A stretch of DNA of 64,000 bases from Gammaproteobacteria bacterium (GTDB taxonomy: Bacteria; Pseudomonadota; Gammaproteobacteria; Arenicellales; JAJDZL01): contig JAJEHQ010000024.1 of NCBI GenBank assembly GCA_022823625.1, positions 124,001 to 188,000 on the forward strand. Direction: 5' to 3'. Below are positions 16,719 to 25,810 of the stretch, piece by piece. Both the position numbers and the translations under genes were made by a program. Numbering within the stretch: the first letter of the stretch is position 1; each line of letters begins with the position of its first letter. The notes beneath the pieces are model-generated. The model searched no databases and was not told the DNA's origin. It saw nothing but the letters and a program-made list of their open reading frames with translations.

Positions 16719-17324
16719 TTGAAACGAGAAACATTGCGAGATCGGGCTTTGGGATTAGCACTTAGCGGTGAGATACTGCGGGCTAAAGACTTTTATGCTG
16801 CAGGTGTGCCGCATACGTATCTGCGGCGGCTTCAGGATGAGGGTGTGATATTGCGAATAGGACGCGGTATCTATCAATACGCAGAAGCAGAAATATCCGC
16901 TTCGCACAGTCTGGCAATGGTGTCGAAAGTGATTCCACACGGTGTAATCTGCCTTCTGTCAGCACTCCAGTTCCACGTGTTGACCACTCAACTGCCACAC
17001 CAGGTTTGGGTGTTTATTGAACATGGCAGATGGACTCCTCTGAGTTCACCCGTGTCGTTGCGGGTCATTCGTTCCAGTTCTGAATCACTTTCGGTAGGTT
17101 TGGAGCGCCATAGGATCGAAGGGGTATCGGTGCCAATTACAATTCCAGCCAAAACGGTTGCCGATTGTTTCAAGCATCGAAACAAGGTGGGGACTGATGT
17201 TGCGATTGAAGCACTGAAGGAATGTCTATCTCGTAAACAAGCCACTGTCGACGAAATCTGGCGGTTTGCGGAAATCAATCGAGTAGCCAGTGTTATGAGA
17301 CCGTATTTCGAAGCCATCGTATGA
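16719..17324 (+). CDS. abiEi: AbiEi-family antitoxin/transcriptional regulator
   Basis: A 201-residue protein with the AbiEi layout: an N-terminal winged helix (about residues 15-60: AKDFYAAGVPHTYLRRL, GRGIYQYA) and a C-terminal antitoxin domain beginning PHGVICLLSALQFHVLTTQLP near 85 and containing IPAKTVADCFKHRNKVG. It is the antitoxin of a type IV toxin-antitoxin system and normally controls its own promoter; a perfect inverted repeat lies just upstream. The start is TTG. The stop overlaps the ATG of the toxin gene by four bases (ATGA), the normal arrangement, but that toxin gene is destroyed, leaving an orphan regulator. Confidence 0.88.
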   Translation: MKRETLRDRALGLALSGEILRAKDFYAAGVPHTYLRRLQDEGVILRIGRGIYQYAEAEISASHSLAMVSKVIPHGVICLLSALQFHVLTTQLPHQVWVFIEHGRWTPLSSPVSLRVIRSSSESLSVGLERHRIEGVSVPITIPAKTVADCFKHRNKVGTDVAIEALKECLSRKQATVDEIWRFAEINRVASVMRPYFEAIV

Positions 17325-17709
17325 AAGGTTCAAACAAGAACGATAGTGAGTGGGTTGTTAGGAACCAACTAGTTCGATTGGCTAACGATTCCAGCAAAGA
17401 TGTCCAGTCGACAATGATTCACTGTGCGAATGAGCGGTTTCTAAATCGGAGCGGCGTTTCAACTCACGAAATATGCTGATACCGACAGACATTCCGCTGG
17501 CTTTGCCACGGGAGTTCGCAGACGATCCACTGAAGCGCACGCAGTAGCAAGGATTTCTGCGGAAATCAGAAGACGGCTCTGTGCCTGATTCGCTAGAACA
17601 GCTGCAACAGCAATTGGGTCAATTCATGTTGCCGCCTGTCAGATCAATCGTTGCAAATAAAAACTCCGATTAGGTTTGGGAACCTGGGGAGGTGTGGAGG
17701 TTAAATTAA
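17321..17709 (+). pseudogene. Decayed AbiEii toxin gene (both ends left, middle deleted)
   Basis: From ATG 17321 the frame encodes 52 residues ending with ANERFLNRSG, resembling the N-terminal helix of AbiEii nucleotidyltransferases (RYA-ERFLYRLS), then stops at 17477. In another frame from 17476 the sequence reads IPLALPREFADDPLKRTQ, an in-frame TAG where tryptophan is expected, FLRKSED, LGQFMLPPV and VWEPGEVW, the typical AbiEii C-terminus. A normal AbiEii has about 300 residues; roughly 170 including the catalytic GSxxxxD region are missing. A second internal TAG precedes VWEPG. The toxin is certainly non-functional. Confidence 0.7.
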
Positions 17710-18336
17710 CGCGTTATTGGATAGTCGACAGGGTTCAAATACACTCAGACCAGGCCCACCAGATACTATCTCCTACTGCATAAGCTATATGTTGCTTCAA
17801 ACCAATTTATCGAGGCAAAAGAAATTTGTGTCAGAACAAAATGACCCCGCCATAGTCGAAATAAGGTGAGTAAGATGTATTGGCGGCAAGCGAATTACGG
17901 GTTAGCTGCTCCAAGATGGCATTAGTGCTATGGATGATAACGATCTAGTGCTCAATCGACAAGTATGTGGTAGCAAACAATAGAACTACTGTGTTGTCTT
18001 TTGTGACGGTCGGACTTTGAATAGAAAATTGAAGATTGCAAAGGTTCGGATACGATTCGACCGTGCCCGCTAATCAATTTCATGAAAGTTAAGCTACATA
18101 GGTAAATGTGTGATATTGACTATAACCCATGGTTCAAATTTTTGCGACCAACGAATGTGTAGGTGAACTAAGGCACAAATTCGAACAGGAAGACATTTGG
18201 GGTTAAAATAATTACAGATGTAGATTGATCGTTCCTGTAACTTTTAGAATTTTGCTGCATCCAACCAGACCAATATTTATCTGTAGCAAGTAGTCAAAAC
18301 GAACCCACTTGCTCGTCATTGATTATTTTTTTTGCC
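17710..18336. other. Intergenic stretch without a recognisable gene; holds repeat copy 2
   Basis: About 630 bases with stops in all frames. It includes repeat copy 2 (18021-18067), preceded by a broken frame around 17880-17990 (KRITG, DGISAMDDNDLVLNRQ) that looks like eroded coding sequence but that I cannot assign. The last 100 bases are AT-rich and probably hold the promoter of the antitoxin/PIN pair that follows. Confidence 0.5.
18021..18067 (+). repeat. Imperfect direct repeat, copy 2
   Basis: Partner of 16516-16562, about 80 percent identical over 47 bases, same orientation, 1.5 kb apart. Together the two copies bracket the abiE locus and its wreckage. It may mark an old tandem duplication or two remnants of the same gene family. 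Confidence 0.6.
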
Positions 18337-18573
18337 ATGACTATATGGGAAATAACGATACCAGAAACGACTGATCGTGCAGTCCGGGACTTTCTTGATC
18401 GCAATGGTGAAGGTGCTCAGAATCTGTCCGAATTTGTTAATGCCGCTGTGCGCCGCCGGGTTTTTGAATTAACAGTTTCAAAAATCAAAGAAAGAAATGC
18501 TAATTTTGATCAGAACGAAATTCAGGCATTGATTGACGAGGAGGTTCGCACCGTCAGTGAGACTCGTTCTTGA
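18337..18573 (+). CDS. Ribbon-helix-helix-type antitoxin partner of a PIN toxin
   Basis: A 78-residue protein starting MTIWEITIPETTDRAVRDFL, a strand-helix pattern of CopG/ParD-like ribbon-helix-helix regulators, with NLSEFVNAAVRRRVFEL as the second helix (about residues 30-47) and a charged C-terminal helix that would wrap the toxin. It precedes a PIN-domain gene and overlaps it by 17 bases, the usual antitoxin-first type II order. The ATG at 18337 is preferred over the upstream alternative, which would add a meaningless hydrophobic start. The specific antitoxin family is not certain. Confidence 0.75.
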   Translation: MTIWEITIPETTDRAVRDFLDRNGEGAQNLSEFVNAAVRRRVFELTVSKIKERNANFDQNEIQALIDEEVRTVSETRS

Positions 18574-18967
18574 TACGAACATCCTCATCAGTGCCTTAAT
18601 CACTAAGGGAACTTCGCCTGACAGTTTGTATCAAGCGTGGTTGAACGGTGAGATAGAAGTTGTAACCACAAATGTGCAGATTGCTGAACTCAGGCGCGTA
18701 TTGGCACGACCTAAACTGAAAAGGTTTATACGTGCCGAGGAAGTGGCCACAATGCTTCAACACATTGACGGATATGCTCATATACTTGCTGATGTTCCGG
18801 AAGTAGAAATATCTTCCGACCCTGATGACAATCCAATTGTGGCTGCTGCTATAGCTGGAAATGTTGATATGATCGTGTCTGGTGACAAAAAACACATGCT
18901 TGTACTCGGCGAGGTTCAGGGAATACCGGTTATGAACGCTCGTGATGCGGCGAAGAAACTCACTTAA
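18557..18967 (+). CDS. PIN-domain toxin (putative ribonuclease)
   Basis: A 136-residue PIN-fold protein. The start strand MRLVLDTNILISAL carries the first catalytic aspartate (D6), IAELRRVL gives the acidic second site, and SSDPDDNPIVAAAIAGN followed by IVSGDKKH gives the remaining metal-binding acids. PIN toxins of this COG1569-like group cut RNA when freed from the antitoxin. GTG at 18557 is chosen because the protein then begins exactly as family members do; an earlier in-frame start would add eight residues. It overlaps the antitoxin by 17 bases. All key residues are present, so the pair may be active. Confidence 0.85.
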   Translation: MRLVLDTNILISALITKGTSPDSLYQAWLNGEIEVVTTNVQIAELRRVLARPKLKRFIRAEEVATMLQHIDGYAHILADVPEVEISSDPDDNPIVAAAIAGNVDMIVSGDKKHMLVLGEVQGIPVMNARDAAKKLT

Positions 18968-19311
18968 AACAGCTAAAACATAAAATTCAATTCGATAGAA
19001 ATTGTCGCTCAATCGTGGTGGTAAAATCTGACATTCCTTCAATTGCAAGGGGTGAGCGGCTGGCCTTCAAATTTTCTGTTGCAATTAGACTTCGTGTTTT
19101 GAAGTAGAGTTTCGCAGAGGTTCGAATAATTTCCTTTAGTGCCCTCCGAAGCCAATGAAATCTGGTTTCATCATCATTGATGATGCCACACCCCAAAATC
19201 GAATACAGTAAATTGGGATTATCCTGGCGCATACAAGGTGCGCATCCAAACCAAATCCTATAATCTATCGTTGGCAGATTACTATGCTGGCTTGACTATC
19301 GGAGCGTCAAA

Positions 19312-19596
19312 ATGAAAACTATTGCCAAATCGGAACCTGACAGGTTGATGACACTTGATCAGGCGGTTTGGGTGGATCCTGTACGGATGAGTGGCACTCC
19401 CTGCTTCCGCGGCAGTCGTCTTCCTGTCCAGCAGTTGTTTGATTGGCTTGCAGACGGAGTATCACTTGACGAATTCGTCCGCGAATTTCAGATTGATCGG
19501 GAAGCTGTTGTTACAGTGCTACGCTATGCCGGCAGTTCTATTTGTGCCAGTCCTGCTTCTTTGCCAGATGATCAGCGACCGGACGTTAGTGCCTGA
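19312..19596 (+). CDS. DUF433-domain antitoxin
   Basis: A 94-residue protein with the DUF433 pattern: WVDPVRMSGTPCFRGSRLPVQQLFDWL at about residues 20-47 and SLDEFVREFQIDREAVVTVL further on. DUF433 proteins are small helix-turn-helix antitoxins of VapB type, usually paired with a DUF5615 PIN-like toxin just downstream. Here only the first 28 codons of such a toxin remain, six bases after this gene. The antitoxin itself appears complete. The ATG is preceded by GGAGCGTCAAA, an acceptable ribosome site. Confidence 0.85.
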   Translation: MKTIAKSEPDRLMTLDQAVWVDPVRMSGTPCFRGSRLPVQQLFDWLADGVSLDEFVREFQIDREAVVTVLRYAGSSICASPASLPDDQRPDVSA

Positions 19597-19602
19597 CTGC
19601 GT

Positions 19603-19686
19603 ATGAAGGTACTTCTCGATCAGGGAGTATCTCATCGTCTGAGACATCCTCTGCAAGAAGCACTCAATCGTGTGCCAGTGGAGTGA
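19603..19686 (+). pseudogene. Truncated DUF5615 PIN-like toxin gene
   Basis: Twenty-eight codons reading MKVLLDQGVSHRLRHPLQEAL before a stop. This is the first strand and helix of DUF5615 toxins (M-VLLDE-xPxRLR...L), including the first conserved aspartate, directly downstream of its cognate type of antitoxin. The remaining 80-90 residues, with the other catalytic acids, are absent, and the next sequence is unrelated non-coding DNA up to yejA. Function is lost. Confidence 0.6.
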
Positions 19687-19870
19687 CCTAGACTCTCCAT
19701 TACAATCCTTAGTTCCACATTGACATTCGCTAGAATGGGAACGGCTTGAATTACCACTATCATTTACCAAGAATTCAACATGAACAAAAATTAATGCGAT
19801 TAAATCTGTGCAATGTTAGAATTTCAACATCAAACCTCACCTGTTCTAATTTCGGTCACTGGAGAATTGC

Positions 19871-21733
19871 ATGGTTAAACCTAGACTCCCACTGCCATCT
19901 TGCAGAACTTTACTCGCCAATAGTCTGGCTGCGCTTCTCATCATTGCAAGTTGGGTGGTTTATGCCGAGTCGCCACAGCCGGTACACGGACTTGCGATGC
20001 ACGGTGAGTTGAAATACGGCCCCGATTTTCAGCACTTTGATTATGTGAACCCCAATGCCCCGAAAGGTGGCATGCTTCGAACCGCTGCACGAGGTACGTT
20101 TGACAGCTTCCATGGACATATACCCAAGGGTAACGCAGTGTCCACGCGATCAATTGAAACTTTACTGACCACCAGTGATGATGAAGCATTTTCCGAGTAT
20201 GGTTTGATCGCAGAGTCGTTGGAGGTTCCAGAGGACCGTTCCTGGGTAATTTTCAACATCCGGCCAGAAGCCCGTTGGCATGATGATGAGCCAATTACTG
20301 CAGATGATGTCGTTTGGTCTTTCGAGACGTTGACAACTCAAGGCAGGGATTTTTTCCGTCGGTATTACGCCAGCGTGGCCAAGGTGGAAAAACTGGCTGA
20401 CCGACGCGTTAAATTCACTTTTGACGAAGAAGAAAATCGGGAAATGCCCCTGATTGTTGGACAAATGCCAATTTTGCCAAAACACTATTGGGAATCTAGG
20501 GACTTTGCAAGCACGACGTTGGAGCCACCGCTCGGCAGCGGACCTTACCGTGTTAAGGACTTTGAAGCTGGACGTTTTGTGGTTTACGAACGGGTTGAGG
20601 GCTATTGGGGCGCTGATCTGCCTGTAAATCGCGGTTTGTACAACTTCGATATCGAGCGCATTGATTTTTATCTGGACGATACTGCAATTCGATTGGCATT
20701 GAAAGCACAAGATATTGATTTTCGGAGTGAAAACCAGGCAAAAGCATGGGCATCGGATTACAACGTTCCTTCAGTTGAGAAAGGGTTCCTGAAGAAAGAG
20801 TCGATTCGACACCGTTTACCTACGGGGATGCAGGCATTTATTTTCAATACACGACTTCCTAAATTTTCCGATCCAAGGGTCCGCAAAGCTCTTGGATATG
20901 CATTTGATTTTGAATGGACCAATAAGCAGCTGTTTTACAGTCAGTACACCCGGACGGAGAGTTATTTTTCAAATTCCGAGTTGGCGGCAACGGGAGTCCC
21001 TGAGGGAGAAGAACTCGAAATTCTCAGCAAATATCAGGATAGGCTGCCCCACGAAGTCTTTGATGAGCCTTATCGTCCACCTTCAACCGATGGAAGTGGA
21101 CATGCCCGCCGCAATTTGCGTACCGCTTTGAACCTGTTGGCTGACGCAGGATGGACCGTTGAGGACCTGAAGCTGGTGAACAGTGAGACTGGAGAACAGA
21201 TGAAGTTTGAAATTCTGCTCGTAAGCCAGGCATTTGAACGGATTGTTCTACCGTTTACCCGTAATCTGTCACGGCTCGGAATTGATGCCAAGGTGCGTTT
21301 GGTCGATCAGAGCCAATATATCAACCGAATCAGGGCCTTTGACTTCGATATGATTATCAGCGGCTGGGGCCAGTCAGACTCTCCGGGCAACGAGCAACGC
21401 TCTTTTTGGGGCTCATATACTGCGGATGTGCCCGGTAGCAGGAATTTTGCAGGCATTAAAGATCCGGTAATCGATGAGATAATCGAATTGATTATTCAGG
21501 CACCTGATCGAGAATCATTAATTGCGCGGACGCGGGTACTCGATAGAGTACTGCGAGCAGGATATTACGTTATTCCAAACTGGCACATTCGAAGTGACAG
21601 AATTCTGTACTGGGACAAGTTTTCGCGTCCAGACACGCCAACCAAATCCGGAGCGATGCCTACTCGCTGGTGGTTTGACGAAAACAAAGCCAGAATTCTC
21701 GAAGCAAACCTGTCGGGAGCCTCTGACAGTTAG
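19871..21733 (+). CDS. yejA: Peptide/microcin C-type ABC transporter binding protein
   Basis: A 620-residue periplasmic binding protein of the SBP_bac_5 (DppA/OppA) family. The N-terminus has a signal peptide (basic start, then LAALLIIASWVVYA to about residue 32). HGLAMHGELKYGPDFQHFDYVN and the long length are characteristic of YejA. It delivers oligopeptides, and in E. coli the peptide-nucleotide antibiotic microcin C, to YejBEF. The ATG has GGAG seven bases upstream. It begins the four-gene yej operon and is the first housekeeping-type gene right of the defence island; yejB follows 80 bases on. Confidence 0.9.
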   Translation: MVKPRLPLPSCRTLLANSLAALLIIASWVVYAESPQPVHGLAMHGELKYGPDFQHFDYVNPNAPKGGMLRTAARGTFDSFHGHIPKGNAVSTRSIETLLTTSDDEAFSEYGLIAESLEVPEDRSWVIFNIRPEARWHDDEPITADDVVWSFETLTTQGRDFFRRYYASVAKVEKLADRRVKFTFDEEENREMPLIVGQMPILPKHYWESRDFASTTLEPPLGSGPYRVKDFEAGRFVVYERVEGYWGADLPVNRGLYNFDIERIDFYLDDTAIRLALKAQDIDFRSENQAKAWASDYNVPSVEKGFLKKESIRHRLPTGMQAFIFNTRLPKFSDPRVRKALGYAFDFEWTNKQLFYSQYTRTESYFSNSELAATGVPEGEELEILSKYQDRLPHEVFDEPYRPPSTDGSGHARRNLRTALNLLADAGWTVEDLKLVNSETGEQMKFEILLVSQAFERIVLPFTRNLSRLGIDAKVRLVDQSQYINRIRAFDFDMIISGWGQSDSPGNEQRSFWGSYTADVPGSRNFAGIKDPVIDEIIELIIQAPDRESLIARTRVLDRVLRAGYYVIPNWHIRSDRILYWDKFSRPDTPTKSGAMPTRWWFDENKARILEANLSGASDS

Positions 21734-21813
21734 ACCAAATGCAACTCAACGCATGCGGTTTAGTGCTGTTCTTTTGATGAATCGGATGCAGCGAACCTGA
21801 TGAAGCAGTAGTC

Positions 21814-22932
21814 ATGACCACCTACATCATACGTCGGTTGTTACTGATGATCCCCACGCTTTTCGCGATCATGGTGATCAATTTTGTAGTCATTCATGTG
21901 GCTCCAGGTGGGCCTGTGGAGCAGGTGATTGCAACATTGAGCGGAGTAGGGGGTGACATTACTGAGCGAGTCACCCGAACGGGGACTGGTGAGGTTATCG
22001 ATCAGCTTAGCGACCAACAGTTGGGCGTCGATACCGGTGCGATTTCTAGCAAATATCGCGGCGCGCAAGGATTGGATCCGGAGTTTATTGAGGAACTGGA
22101 GCAGCGCTTTGGGTTCGACAAACCATTGCACGTACGTTTTTTCCAGACCATGAAAAACTACCTGTTTTTCGATTTTGGAGAAAGCTTTTTCCGAGATCAA
22201 AGCGTAACCGATCTGGTGCTGGACAAGATGCCAGTATCCATATCGCTGGGGCTCTGGACAACACTTTTGGTTTACCTGATCTCAATTCCCTTGGGTGTCA
22301 TCAAGGCCACTCGGGATGGTACACCATTCGATGGCTGGACGACTGTGGTTCTGATTATCGGAACCGCGATTCCCGGATTCTTGTTTGCAGTCTTTCTTTT
22401 GGTCATTTTTGCTGGTGGAAGTTATCTGGATTGGTTTCCGCTATCCGGATTGACATCCGACAATTGGGCTGAGCTGTCCTGGTTCGACAGAATTCTTGAC
22501 TATTTCTGGCACATTACACTACCTGTAATTGCCATGGTTATTGGAGGGTTTGCTGGCCTCGCAATGCTGACAAAGAACTCATTTCTCGATCAGATCAATC
22601 AGCAGTATGTATTGACTGCACGATCGAAGGGGCTGCCCGAGCGGCGTGTGCTTTACGGTCACGTGTTTCGAAATGCCATGCTTATTGTAATAGCTGGATT
22701 TCCTGGAGCATTTGTTGGGATATTGTTTACTGGATCGCTGCTGATCGAAATCATTTTCTCGCTTGATGGATTAGGGTTACTGGGTTTTGAGGCTGCATTC
22801 AACAGGGATTATCCGGTGATGTTTGCGACACTGTACTTTTTTTCGCTGCTGGGTCTCCTGATGAACTTGCTTGGTGATTTAATGTACACAATTGTTGATC
22901 CTCGCATTGACTTCGAATCCCGGGAAACGTAG
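21814..22932 (+). CDS. yejB: Peptide ABC transporter permease YejB
   Basis: A 372-residue inner-membrane permease with six hydrophobic segments. The first is [19 protein letters not shown]; a long periplasmic insertion (about residues 50-105) between the first two is typical of YejB and absent from DppB. The cytoplasmic EAA-type loop reads [15 protein letters not shown], which couples to the ATPase. It forms the channel with YejE. It ends two bases before the yejE ATG. Confidence 0.92.
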   Translation: MTTYIIRRLLLMIPTLFAIMVINFVVIHVAPGGPVEQVIATLSGVGGDITERVTRTGTGEVIDQLSDQQLGVDTGAISSKYRGAQGLDPEFIEELEQRFGFDKPLHVRFFQTMKNYLFFDFGESFFRDQSVTDLVLDKMPVSISLGLWTTLLVYLISIPLGVIKATRDGTPFDGWTTVVLIIGTAIPGFLFAVFLLVIFAGGSYLDWFPLSGLTSDNWAELSWFDRILDYFWHITLPVIAMVIGGFAGLAMLTKNSFLDQINQQYVLTARSKGLPERRVLYGHVFRNAMLIVIAGFPGAFVGILFTGSLLIEIIFSLDGLGLLGFEAAFNRDYPVMFATLYFFSLLGLLMNLLGDLMYTIVDPRIDFESRET

Positions 22933-22933
22933 T

Positions 22934-24004
22934 ATGGCAGAACTGCAGGATTCGTTGCAATCATCCAGATTTCTGGGAATGGAAGTTTCGCCTCTAACTC
23001 GTCGGCGAATTGACAGTTTCCGCGCGAATCGGCGAGGTTACTGGTCTTTGTGGATTTTCATTTTTCTGTTTGTCATTTCGCTATTTTCTGAATTCGTTGC
23101 CAACGACAAGCCCTATCTGATTAGCTATGCAGGTGAGTTCTATTACCCCATTCTTCAGTCGTATCCGGAAACGGTATTTGGCGGTGAATTTTCTACTGAA
23201 GCGGACTATAAGGATCCATACGTCGGTGAACTGATCGAAGAGGATGGTTGGATGCTGTGGCCACTCGTTTCTTACAATCACCGAACGGTCGCCTGGGACT
23301 TGCCATCGCCGGCGCCATCACCACCGGATGGTGAGCATTGGCTTGGTACGGATGATCAGGCACGAGATGTCGTAGCAAGGCTGCTGTATGGATTTCGAAT
23401 ATCAGTGCTGTTCGGATTCACACTGACAGTGATCAGTGCCATCATTGGAGTAGCCGCCGGTGCGGTTCAGGGCTTTTTCGGCGGGTGGACCGATCTGCTT
23501 TTTCAGCGTTTCATTGAAGTGTGGGCTGGATTACCAACACTGTATCTGCTGATCATCCTGGCGAGCGTGGTAGAGCCGAACTTTTGGTGGTTACTGGGAC
23601 TACTGCTGCTATTCTCCTGGATGGGATTTGTTGGTGTCGTTCGAGCAGAATTTTTGAGAGCTCGGAATTTCGACTACATCACTGCGGCACGCGCATTAGG
23701 TGTCTCGAACACACGAATCATGTTCAAACATGTGTTGCCGAATGCTTTGGTAGCCACGATTACATTCATGCCGTTCACATTGGCGGGTTCAGTGACAGTG
23801 CTCACTTCATTAGACTTTCTCGGAATAGGCCTACCGCCGGGTTCAGCTTCATTAGGCGAATTGCTGGCACAGGGTAAAGCAAACCTGCAGGCACCATGGT
23901 TAGGCTTGACCGGATTTTTTGTCATATTGATTATGCTTAGCCTGCTGATGTTTATCGGCGAAGCCATTCGCGACGCATTCGATCCCAGAAAATCGTTTGA
24001 ATGA
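22934..24004 (+). CDS. yejE: Peptide ABC transporter permease YejE
   Basis: A 356-residue permease. After a cytoplasmic start it has one membrane segment (WIFIFLFVISLFSEF), a large periplasmic loop with HWLGTDDQARDVVARLLYG, then five more segments and the coupling loop AARALGVSNTRIMFKHVLP. Length and order match YejE. The ATG at 22934 begins MAELQDS one base after the yejB stop; the frame is open 14 codons further up but only inside yejB. It overlaps yejF by four bases (ATGA). Confidence 0.92.
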   Translation: MAELQDSLQSSRFLGMEVSPLTRRRIDSFRANRRGYWSLWIFIFLFVISLFSEFVANDKPYLISYAGEFYYPILQSYPETVFGGEFSTEADYKDPYVGELIEEDGWMLWPLVSYNHRTVAWDLPSPAPSPPDGEHWLGTDDQARDVVARLLYGFRISVLFGFTLTVISAIIGVAAGAVQGFFGGWTDLLFQRFIEVWAGLPTLYLLIILASVVEPNFWWLLGLLLLFSWMGFVGVVRAEFLRARNFDYITAARALGVSNTRIMFKHVLPNALVATITFMPFTLAGSVTVLTSLDFLGIGLPPGSASLGELLAQGKANLQAPWLGLTGFFVILIMLSLLMFIGEAIRDAFDPRKSFE

Positions 24005-25659
24005 GAGAGAATTCAACTAGTCCGAATCAGTCCGCCTGTCTGGTACGGGTGAGCAATCTATCGGTATCGTTCAAAACGGTCGCCAGCGTTACCCATGCTG
24101 TAAAAAAAGTTTCGTTTGATATCCATCACGGCGAGACTGTAGCAATTGTTGGTGAAAGCGGTTCTGGAAAATCAGTTTCAGCACTATCAATCATTCAACT
24201 TTTGCCCTATCCAACTGCATACCATCCCAGTGGAAGCATCACCTATGACGGCCAGGAGCTTCTAGGTGCTGAGCGCAATGTTCTTGAAACCTATCGAGGT
24301 GACAAGATTGGGATGATTTTTCAAGAGCCACAAACATCACTCAATCCTCTGCATACCCTCTCCAAGCAAATCAGTGAGTCGCTGATTCTTCATCGTGGTA
24401 TGAGCAAGACGGATGCTCGAGACCGGTCATTAGAGTTGCTTGAATTGGTCAAGATCCGTAATGCCAGACAGCGATTGGACTCTTATCCACATCAACTTTC
24501 AGGCGGACAGCGCCAGCGCGTAATGATTGCTATGGCGCTAGCAAATGAGCCGGGATTGCTTATTGCTGACGAACCGACCACCGCGCTGGATGTCACCATT
24601 CAGGCAGAAATTCTGGAACTGCTGCTAGATTTACAGCAGCAGTTAGGCATGTCTATGCTGCTCATCAGTCATGACCTCAATATTGTGCGCAAACTTGCCG
24701 ATAGAATCTGCGTTATGCGGAACGGTAAATTCGTGGAAACAGGAATCAAGAAACAAATCTTTGACTCTCCTGAGCACGACTATACCAAGATGTTACTGGC
24801 GGCAGAGCCATCAGGTAGTGGTGGACAACCCGCTGAAACTGCATCAGTTGTTGCTGAGCTTGACTCACTGAGAGTCTGGTACCCGATACGTAAGGGAGTA
24901 TTGCGAAGGGTGGTGGACTACGTCAAGGCAGTGGATGATGTCAACATTACCATTCGGGCCGGAGAAACCGTGGGTGTTGTAGGTGAATCGGGCTCTGGAA
25001 AAACCTCATTGGCACTGGCCATGTTGCGGCTGATTTCAAGCCGCGGAAGTATTCGGTTTCTGGGTAATGAAATTCAGGGACGAACGACAAAAGAGCTGCG
25101 TGATCTGAGAAAAAGCATGCAGATAGTATTCCAGGACCCATATAGCAGTTTGAGTCCCAGAATGACAGTCGCCGATATCATCGCAGAGGGATTGAAAGTG
25201 CATTTTCGGGAGATGACCAAATCCGATCGTGATGATCGCGTTATTGAAGTTCTAAGAGAAGTTGAACTGGATGTGGACACCCGGCATCGATATCCCCATG
25301 AGTTTTCAGGTGGCCAGCGACAACGGATAGCGATTGCGAGGGCGATGATTCTAAGACCCAGGTTTGTTGTATTGGACGAGCCGACATCTGCACTCGACCG
25401 ATCAGTTCAGTCACAAATCATAGATTTATTGAGAAATCTTCAAGAAGCCCACGCACTGGCTTATCTTTTCATCAGTCACGACCTTTCGGTAGTGCGTGCA
25501 ATGTCGAGTTCTGTGGTGGTCATGCAGTTCGGGCGGGTTGTTGAACAGGGAGCCACAGAACAAATCTACAACAACCCGCAAGAACCGTACACAAAAGCAC
25601 TGATCAGTGCTGCGATGGATCTTGAAACGAGCGATGTGGAATACGAACCTATCGACTGA
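24001..25659 (+). CDS. yejF: Peptide ABC transporter dual ATPase YejF
   Basis: A 552-residue cytoplasmic protein with two complete ABC nucleotide-binding domains in one chain, the YejF arrangement. Walker A GESGSGKS is near residue 51 and again near 328; signature LSGGQRQR near 167 and FSGGQRQR near 435; Walker [13 protein letters not shown] and [12 protein letters not shown] follow each. It powers YejBE. The start overlaps the yejE stop, indicating translational coupling. It closes the operon; the next gene begins 150 bases later with its own strong ribosome site. Confidence 0.95.
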   Translation: MRENSTSPNQSACLVRVSNLSVSFKTVASVTHAVKKVSFDIHHGETVAIVGESGSGKSVSALSIIQLLPYPTAYHPSGSITYDGQELLGAERNVLETYRGDKIGMIFQEPQTSLNPLHTLSKQISESLILHRGMSKTDARDRSLELLELVKIRNARQRLDSYPHQLSGGQRQRVMIAMALANEPGLLIADEPTTALDVTIQAEILELLLDLQQQLGMSMLLISHDLNIVRKLADRICVMRNGKFVETGIKKQIFDSPEHDYTKMLLAAEPSGSGGQPAETASVVAELDSLRVWYPIRKGVLRRVVDYVKAVDDVNITIRAGETVGVVGESGSGKTSLALAMLRLISSRGSIRFLGNEIQGRTTKELRDLRKSMQIVFQDPYSSLSPRMTVADIIAEGLKVHFREMTKSDRDDRVIEVLREVELDVDTRHRYPHEFSGGQRQRIAIARAMILRPRFVVLDEPTSALDRSVQSQIIDLLRNLQEAHALAYLFISHDLSVVRAMSSSVVVMQFGRVVEQGATEQIYNNPQEPYTKALISAAMDLETSDVEYEPID

Positions 25660-25810
25660 TTTCCTGCTCAGCCGGGTTGCCGAGTATCAAAAATTTATGG
25701 TGTACAATTGAATCTGATGAGTTAAATCGGGGCGAATCCCTGGCGTCTCCGAGATTAATAATAAATGATGCAGGGAAATTCAAGTCGTACGCTTGAGGAG
25801 GTAGTAGGCT

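Noticed and set aside
18596-19048. Minus-strand open frame of 150 codons
   Set aside because: It is antisense to the PIN toxin gene, which has catalytic residues in the right order.
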